A stretch of 64,000 nt of DNA from Gemella sanguinis ATCC 700632 (GTDB lineage Bacteria > Bacillota > Bacilli > Staphylococcales > Gemellaceae): contig NZ_JNJO01000009.1 in assembly GCF_000701685.1 (NCBI RefSeq), positions 33,838 to 97,837 of the forward strand, written 5' to 3'. Below the pieces are notes generated by a model, which searched no databases, was not told the DNA's origin, and saw only the letters and a program-made list of their open reading frames with translations. Made by a program: the position numbers and the translations under genes. Positions 59,118-64,000 of this stretch are shown piece after piece (position 1 is the stretch's first letter; each line of letters begins with the position of its first letter).

Positions 59118-60005
59118 TTATTTACTAGAGTTAACTTGGCTCATTACTTCTTCAGCAAAGTTATCTTCTCTTTTCTCGATACCTTCACCAACTTCGTATC
59201 TTACGAATTTAGCAAGTTTTCCACCTTTTGATGCTACAAATTTTTCAACTGTTAAGCTATCATCTTTAACAAATTTTTGTTTAACAACTGTGATTTCTTC
59301 AAGGAATTTATTAATTCTACCAACGATCATTTTTTCAACGATATTAGCTGGTTTTCCTTCATTTAAAGCTTGCTCAGTTAATACTTTTTTCTCATGTTCA
59401 AGTACATCAGCTGGTACTTCACTTTCGTCTAAGTATCTAGGAGCTAAAGCTGCGATGTGCATTGCAACATCTTTAGCCGCTTGTTCATCAGTGCTTCCTT
59501 CAACAAGAGTAAGAACTCCAATTCTTCCTCCCATGTGAGAGTATGCACCAAATGCATCTGCATCTGTTTTAGAAACAACTTCAAATCTTCTTAATGAAAG
59601 TTTTTCACCAATTGTAGCAATACCTTCGTTGATTACTGCTTCAACAGTTCCACCTTCAGCTTGTACTTGAAGAGCTTCTTCTAAAGATTTAGGTTCAGCT
59701 GCTAAAATTGCATTTGCAACATTTTTTACTAAAGCAACGAATTTTTCGTTTTTAGCAACGAAGTCAGTTTCTGAGTTGATTTCTAAGATAACAGCTTTGT
59801 TACCTTTAACCTCGATGTAAGAAAGACCTTCTGCAGCGATTCTATCAGCTTTTTTAGCTGCTTTTGCGATACCATTTTCTCTTAGGTAATCGATTGCTGC
59901 TTCGATATTTCCATCTGTTTGTGTTAGTGCTTTTTTACAGTCCATCATACCAGCACCAGTACGTTCTCTTAATTCTTTTACCAAACTAGCTGTAATTTGT
60001 GCCAT
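59118..60005 (-). CDS. tsf: Elongation factor Ts
   Basis: EF-Ts exchanges GDP for GTP on EF-Tu. The protein has 295 residues. The N-terminal UBA-like domain contains [19 protein letters not shown], and the core has [14 protein letters not shown]. It follows rpsB by 41 bases in the standard operon. Confidence 0.97.
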   Translation of the reverse strand: MAQITASLVKELRERTGAGMMDCKKALTQTDGNIEAAIDYLRENGIAKAAKKADRIAAEGLSYIEVKGNKAVILEINSETDFVAKNEKFVALVKNVANAILAAEPKSLEEALQVQAEGGTVEAVINEGIATIGEKLSLRRFEVVSKTDADAFGAYSHMGGRIGVLTLVEGSTDEQAAKDVAMHIAALAPRYLDESEVPADVLEHEKKVLTEQALNEGKPANIVEKMIVGRINKFLEEITVVKQKFVKDDSLTVEKFVASKGGKLAKFVRYEVGEGIEKREDNFAEEVMSQVNSSK

Positions 60006-60046
60006 TTTGATTTGCCTCCGTTATTATATTATTTTTTTGTTTAAAA

Positions 60047-60781
60047 TTATTCTTCTGTTGCTTCTACTTCTTCAACAACTTCTTCAGCTTCTTCGATGTT
60101 ACCTTCGTTGTAAGCTACGAATGCATCTGCCATTTTAGATGTTAATAATTTAACTGCACGAATAGCATCATCGTTTGCAGGAATTACGTAATCAACATCA
60201 TCTGGATCACAGTTAGTATCTACGATACCTACTACAGGAATTCCTAGTTTTTTAGCTTCAGCAATTGCGTTGTGTTCTTTTTTAGGATCAACTACAAAAA
60301 TTGCATCAGGCATTCCTTTCATGTCTCTGATTCCACCTAGGAATTTGTTTAATTTATCGTATTCTTTTCTTAATTCAATAACTTCTTTTTTAGGAAGTAC
60401 TTCGAATACTCCATCTGCTTCCATTTTTTCAATTTCAGCGATTCTATCAATACGACCTTTAATTGTTTTGTAGTTAGTTAAAGTTCCACCTAACCAACGG
60501 TGATTAATGTAGTATTGACCACTTCTTTCAGCTTCTTCTTTAATAGCATCTTGTGCTTGTTTTTTAGTACCTACGAATAACATTTTTCCGCCTTGATCAG
60601 CAACTGATTTTACGAATTCGTATGCTTCATCTACTTTCTTAACTGTTTTTTGTAAGTCGATAATGTAGATACCGTTTCTTTCTGTGAAGATGTATTTATC
60701 CATTTTAGGGTTCCATCTTCTTGTTTGGTGTCCAAAGTGTACACCAGCTTCTAATAATTGTTTCATTGAAATAACTGCCAT
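60047..60781 (-). CDS. rpsB: 30S ribosomal protein uS2
   Basis: uS2 joins the 30S subunit late and helps bS1 bind. The protein has 244 residues: [51 protein letters not shown] and a Glu-rich C-terminal tail that is typical of Firmicutes. It is preceded by a structured leader and a consensus-like promoter. Confidence 0.97.
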   Translation of the reverse strand: MAVISMKQLLEAGVHFGHQTRRWNPKMDKYIFTERNGIYIIDLQKTVKKVDEAYEFVKSVADQGGKMLFVGTKKQAQDAIKEEAERSGQYYINHRWLGGTLTNYKTIKGRIDRIAEIEKMEADGVFEVLPKKEVIELRKEYDKLNKFLGGIRDMKGMPDAIFVVDPKKEHNAIAEAKKLGIPVVGIVDTNCDPDDVDYVIPANDDAIRAVKLLTSKMADAFVAYNEGNIEEAEEVVEEVEATEE

Positions 60782-60900
60782 AAGTTATTTTCCTCCTTGG
60801 TTTTTTCCTCCGACATTCTCTAAGACTACTGCAAACATAAATGCACCGAGCAGCTACTCAAATGTCGTGTGTTTTATTTTTTGTTGACTTTTACTCAACT
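60782..60900 (-). promoter_or_regulatory. rpsB 5' leader (candidate S2 autoregulatory leader)
   Basis: The leader of about 118 nt has a closing stem CGACATT / AATGTCG (60811-60817 with 60861-60867) around a 43-nt internal region containing a TGCA-loop-TGCA hairpin. A smaller stem GTTGA / TCAAC lies at its 5' end (60883-60899). Two Shine-Dalgarno-like GGAGG sites follow, one touching the closing stem. Control by S2 is inference. Confidence 0.6.
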
Positions 60901-60906
60901 TTATTA

Positions 60907-60935
60907 ATTATAAAGCATTAGCAAGTAAAAATCAA
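60907..60935 (-). promoter_or_regulatory. rpsB promoter
   Basis: On the minus strand, TTGATT (60935-60930), a 17-base spacer and TATAAT (60912-60907). Confidence 0.78.
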
Positions 60936-61040
60936 GAGTTTTATAGTGTTTTTACTAATAAAATATTGGATTGTTAAACTCTATTCTATAATTTTTCTAT
61001 AATTTCTTATCTCTTAATCAAAATTATTTCGATTAATATA

Positions 61041-61091
61041 TTGATTTTTTATCATTTTAGTATTATAATTTAGTAGACCGTAATTATTACG
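61041..61091 (+). promoter_or_regulatory. znuA promoter with Zur box
   Basis: TTGATT (61041-61046), a 17-base spacer and TATAAT (61064-61069) precede a perfect CGTAATTATTACG palindrome (61079-61091) at the expected start. It matches the core of the Firmicutes Zur consensus (CGTAATNATTACG). Confidence 0.88.
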
Positions 61092-61114
61092 AAATAAAGG
61101 AGGATATATTTTTT

Positions 61115-62146
61115 ATGAATAAACTATTCAAATTACTTGCAGTATTTACAGCTTTTGCCCTTGTATTAGTAGGCTGCTCAAGTAAATCTAATTCTAACAA
61201 CTCATCTTCTGGGGAAAAGATAAAGATTGTAACATCAGTTAACTTTTACGCAGAAGTTGCAAAAAGTATCGCAGGAGATAAAGCAGAAGTTTCATCTATT
61301 ATTAGTTCTTCTTCTGTAGATCCACACGACTTCGAACCTACAGCTCAAGATGCAAAAAAAGTTTCTGACTCATCTGTTGCTATTTTAAATGGTGGTGGTT
61401 ATGACTCTTGGTTTGAAAAACTTACTGATAATAATAAAAATATCACAAAGATTGATGGTGCTAAATTACTTAATTTAAAAGATGGTGATAATGAGCATAT
61501 CTGGTATAACCCAGAAGTCATGTCTAAAGTAGCTGATGAGCTTACTAAAGTTCTTACTGAAAAAGATTCAGCAAATAAAGAGTTTTACGAAAAAAATAGA
61601 GATAGCTATAAAAAAGAACTATCAAAAGTAACTGATAAAATTAAATCATTAAAAGAGAAAGCAAATGGTAAACAAGTATTAACTACAGAGCCAGTATTTG
61701 AATATGCTGTTGATTCACTTGGCTTCCAAACATCAGATGAAGTTAAAAAATTAGCACAAGCTACTGAAGAAGGAAACGACCCTTCTCCTCAAGATTTAAA
61801 AAATATTCAAGAACAAATTAAATCTAAAAAAATCTCATTAATTATTAATAATGTTCAAACAACTAATAAAACTGTAGAAGGTCTGATAACTCTTGCTGAA
61901 GAAAATAAAGTACCTGTACTAAATGTTACTGAAACTCAGCCAGACGGGAAAACTTATATTGAATGGATGTTAGATCAATATAACAAACTTGAAGAAATCT
62001 TAAATGGTGGTTCAGGTGAAAAAGCATATCACGTTGAAGGTGCTGAAGAAGAACATAGTCATTCACACGAAGGTCATTCTCACTCACATGAAGGACACGA
62101 CCATAATCACAATGACAAAGATAAAAAAGAAGATGAAAAAAAATAA
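61115..62146 (+). CDS. znuA: Zinc ABC transporter, substrate-binding lipoprotein
   Basis: This is the surface receptor of a metal importer, 343 residues. The signal peptide ends in the lipobox LVGC with Cys21. The cluster A-I (ZnuA/TroA) fold carries the metal His in VDPHDFEPT and another in EHIWYNPEVM; the third ligand position reads TTEPVFEY, Glu instead of the usual His. A 30-residue His-rich C-terminus (alternating HSH and GH) probably captures zinc. The Zur box supports zinc over manganese. A terminator separates it from znuC. Confidence 0.9.
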   Translation: MNKLFKLLAVFTAFALVLVGCSSKSNSNNSSSGEKIKIVTSVNFYAEVAKSIAGDKAEVSSIISSSSVDPHDFEPTAQDAKKVSDSSVAILNGGGYDSWFEKLTDNNKNITKIDGAKLLNLKDGDNEHIWYNPEVMSKVADELTKVLTEKDSANKEFYEKNRDSYKKELSKVTDKIKSLKEKANGKQVLTTEPVFEYAVDSLGFQTSDEVKKLAQATEEGNDPSPQDLKNIQEQIKSKKISLIINNVQTTNKTVEGLITLAEENKVPVLNVTETQPDGKTYIEWMLDQYNKLEEILNGGSGEKAYHVEGAEEEHSHSHEGHSHSHEGHDHNHNDKDKKEDEKK

Positions 62147-62179
62147 TCTTCACATCTAGTAAATATGTAGTATAATATA

Positions 62180-62213
62180 AAGAAGAGATTCTAAATCGTA
62201 TCTCTTCTTTTTT
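62180..62213 (+). terminator. Terminator between znuA and znuC
   Basis: 10-bp arms AAGAAGAGAT / ATCTCTTCTT (62180-62189, 62200-62209) with T6. It would lower znuCB relative to znuA, as is common for importers. Confidence 0.85.
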
Positions 62214-62246
62214 AGCACATAAAATGTTATTATATATAATTACTAA

Positions 62247-62252
62247 TATAAT
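62247..62252 (+). promoter_or_regulatory. Possible -10 of a separate znuCB promoter
   Basis: TATAAT at 62247-62252 lies 28 bases before the znuC start. The -35 is poor and no Zur box is seen here. Confidence 0.3.
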
Positions 62253-62280
62253 ATAGCAAATCTATAACATAGGAGTATTT

Positions 62281-62988
62281 ATGACTAAACTAAACATAAT
62301 AAACCTCTCATATCGTATTGGAGAGAAAATAATATTAAATAATATTTCATTTAGTTGTAATTCTGGAGAAGTAATTGCAATAGTTGGAAAAAATGGTGTT
62401 GGAAAAACAACATTACTTAATAATATATTAGAAAATATAAATAAAACTCAAAATATTCAACTTGATGAAAAAGCTAATTTTGGTTATGTTCCACAGTTTC
62501 GCCAAATCGACGAAGAATTACCTTTATCAGTTGAAGATTTTGTTGCCCTTCCCCTATCAAATAAGATAGTCCCTTGGCTTAATAAAAAAGAAAAACAAAG
62601 AATTCATGAAGTACTAGAATTAACAAATTCATTAAAACAAAAGAAAAAATCCATTGGTACTTTATCTGGTGGAGAAAGACAGAGAGCATTTTTATCCCAA
62701 GCATTAGTAAATAAGCCAAATTTATTACTTTTAGATGAGTTTACTTCAAATCTTGATAAAACAAGTGAAGTTGAATGCATGTCATTAGTTCGTGAAGTTA
62801 CAAAAAGTGAAAATATTATTACTCTTTGTATAACTCATGAGCTTTCTTTAATAGATGAAAAATATGTCGATAAGATTCTGTACTTAGAAGACGATTGTTT
62901 TAAATTTATAAGTATTAAAGACTATAATAATGAAAAAGATAATCTAAAACTTTGTAAACATTATGTAGGAGATAACAGTTATGCTTAA
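62281..62988 (+). CDS. znuC: Zinc ABC transporter, ATP-binding protein
   Basis: This is the ATPase of the zinc importer, 235 residues. Walker A is GKNGVGKTT (36-44), the signature is TLSGGERQRA, Walker B is LLLLDEFTSNLD and the switch His is in CITHEL. Its last 8 bases overlap znuB, so the two are coupled. The Shine-Dalgarno is TAGGAG. Confidence 0.93.
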   Translation: MTKLNIINLSYRIGEKIILNNISFSCNSGEVIAIVGKNGVGKTTLLNNILENINKTQNIQLDEKANFGYVPQFRQIDEELPLSVEDFVALPLSNKIVPWLNKKEKQRIHEVLELTNSLKQKKKSIGTLSGGERQRAFLSQALVNKPNLLLLDEFTSNLDKTSEVECMSLVREVTKSENIITLCITHELSLIDEKYVDKILYLEDDCFKFISIKDYNNEKDNLKLCKHYVGDNSYA

Positions 62989-63772
62989 TTATGATTTTAT
63001 GCAAAATGCATTTATAGCCGGAACAATAGTCTCTATTATGGCTGGCTATATAGGAGTATTTGTAATGGCAAGAAATATGTCATTTATTTCACACACACTA
63101 TCGCACGTTGGTTTTGCTGGGGCTGCATTCGCAGTTTTCTTAGGAATAAATCCTATATATGGGCTACTTATTTTTACAATAACAATGTCATATTTAGTAG
63201 GTCACCTTAGTGTGAAAGCGTTCCGTAGAGAAGCAACTGTCAGTGTTATGTTAGGTATTTTCTTAGGCTTAGGTTTACTTTTCTTATCACTTACACCTAA
63301 GAGTACAAGCTATGTAAACAGTATTTTATTTGGTAGTGTAGTTTCTATAACAAGAGATGATGTTAAGTTAATATTCACTTTAGCTTTAACAGTTATAATT
63401 TTACTTTCTATATTTTATAGAAAAATTAAATTTGATTCATTCGATTCAATTGGAGCTAAAGCACTTGGTTTAAATAGTAAATTAATATCAATATTCTTCT
63501 TGGTTCTATTGTCAGTAGCAACAAGTATTACAGTTCCTGTAGTTGGGGCATTACTTATGTTTGTTTTACTTACTGTTCCTGCAAGTGCGGCTAGATATTT
63601 AACTAATAAGGTAGGATATATGATAGCAATTTCTATTACATTTGCACTTATTGGTACATGGGCAGGTATTGCATTATCTTATTATACCTCTCTACCCACT
63701 ACATTCTTTATTGCCAGTATTGAAGGACTATTCTATTTTATCAGTTTAGGATATTTTAATCTTAAAAAATAA
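62981..63772 (+). CDS. znuB: Zinc ABC transporter, permease
   Basis: This is the channel subunit of the ABC-3 family, 263 residues and about eight transmembrane helices. AGYIGVFVMARNMSFISHTLSH near the start and VVGALLMFVLLTVPASAAR in the second half are family signatures. It overlaps znuC and ends at a strong hairpin terminator. An IS element lies just beyond. Confidence 0.94.
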   Translation: MLNYDFMQNAFIAGTIVSIMAGYIGVFVMARNMSFISHTLSHVGFAGAAFAVFLGINPIYGLLIFTITMSYLVGHLSVKAFRREATVSVMLGIFLGLGLLFLSLTPKSTSYVNSILFGSVVSITRDDVKLIFTLALTVIILLSIFYRKIKFDSFDSIGAKALGLNSKLISIFFLVLLSVATSITVPVVGALLMFVLLTVPASAARYLTNKVGYMIAISITFALIGTWAGIALSYYTSLPTTFFIASIEGLFYFISLGYFNLKK

Positions 63773-63787
63773 AACAGATTGTTGACA

Positions 63788-63833
63788 AAAATACCGAAAT
63801 ATCAAGCTAGTATTGATGTTATGGTATTTTTTT
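63788..63833 (+). terminator. Terminator of znuCB
   Basis: AAAATACC and GGTATTTT arms (63788-63795, 63823-63830) with inner ATCAA / TTGAT pairs, then T8. Confidence 0.78.
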
Positions 63834-63846
63834 TCAAAAAAAATAA

Positions 63847-64000
63847 GCCTTAAGGCAAAAATTTAGTAGTATTAAGAGGTTTTATACCTCTCTTAATGCT
63901 ATTGTTTTCATATTTTGAACGCAACAAGACAGCCAAGCGTACGACTGTACTTTGGCTTTTCCTCTATATTGTGCATACCTGTATCCGTGATTTTGTTTAG
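63847..64000. mobile_element. End of an IS1182-like insertion sequence (runs off the window)
   Basis: A 10-bp palindrome GCCTTAAGGC (63847-63856) and a hairpin at 63871-63897 mark the right-hand end of an element whose transposase C-terminus lies on the minus strand. The exact terminal repeat cannot be fixed without the other end. Confidence 0.55.
63882..64000 (-). CDS. IS1182-like transposase, C-terminal fragment
   Basis: On the minus strand a frame is open from the window edge to a TAA at 63884-63882, giving 38 residues. It reads GYRYAQYRGKAKVQSYAWLS followed by CCVQNMKTIALREV. The pattern (aromatic-rich R-Y-R-G, K-V-Q, then a Cys/Asn-rich helix ending N-M-K) fits the conserved C-terminus of IS1182-family transposases. 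The rest of the gene lies beyond 64000. The terminator-like hairpin ATTAAGAGG / CCTCTCTTAAT overlaps the stop. Confidence 0.7.
   Translation of the reverse strand, partial: KQNHGYRYAQYRGKAKVQSYAWLSCCVQNMKTIALREV

Overview
The window is a low-GC, AT-rich Firmicutes chromosome segment with Bacillales-type gene order. Examples are rpmE2-tdk-prfA-prmC, clpX-lon-engB, scpA-scpB-rluB next to a SrrA/ResD-type regulator, trmFO-codY and rpsB-tsf-pyrH-frr. The compact genome, a tyrosine-recombinase-like gene beside scpA (a streptococcal arrangement), the single-chain PurL and the very low GC together suggest a Gemella-like member of the Bacillales. The genus is an inference from gene order and protein style, not from a marker gene such as rRNA. 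No rRNA, tRNA, CRISPR array or prophage was seen.

Layout. 1-2900: the 3' end of a RecD2-type helicase, an unknown lipoprotein, gpmA, and a LexA/HdiR-like self-cleaving repressor. 2950-5830: prmC, prfA, tdk, rpmE2 (transcribed leftward). 6020-8150: a three-gene polar amino acid ABC importer. 8270-13000: rpsP with a structured leader, then engB, lon and clpX. 13216-14066: a frameshifted CPBP protease. 14200-15443: an aminotransferase. 15486-21200: murT-gatD (cell wall amidation), an orphan response regulator, rluB, scpB, scpA and a catalytically degenerate XerD-like protein. 21400-24400: a DUF1275 membrane protein, two NUDIX hydrolases, a small membrane protein and a FlK-like hotdog thioesterase. 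24460-29030: codY, trmFO, thiI and a cysteine desulfurase. 29230-33180: a thioesterase, plsC, cmk, topB. 33348-33806: a nucleoside deoxyribosyltransferase.

33860-50120 is a complete de novo purine block. A large leftward operon purE-K-L-C-F-M-N-H-D-B-fhs converts PRPP to IMP and AMP and supplies formyl-tetrahydrofolate, and purA follows under its own promoter. CGAAC-containing PurBox-like sites lie at both promoters. 50340-55990: an MFS transporter, an intact CPBP protease, glyS under a glycine T-box, an M42 aminopeptidase and fba. 56090-60780: rluD-like, yneF, a DUF896 gene, frr, pyrH, tsf and rpsB. 61040-63770: a zinc ABC importer with a clear Zur box over the promoter of the binding protein. 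The right edge holds the C-terminus of an IS1182-like transposase.

Control seen directly in the sequence includes a Zur box, a CodY box inside codY's own promoter, a glycine T-box, ribosomal-protein leaders on rpsP and rpsB, many bidirectional terminators, and a near-identical 21-bp palindromic element exactly 17 bp upstream of the -35 boxes of both rpsP and rpmE2. I found no evident new multi-gene system. The most novel leads are that shared ribosomal-protein promoter element, the degenerate XerD-like/ScpAB pairing, and the structured leaders.
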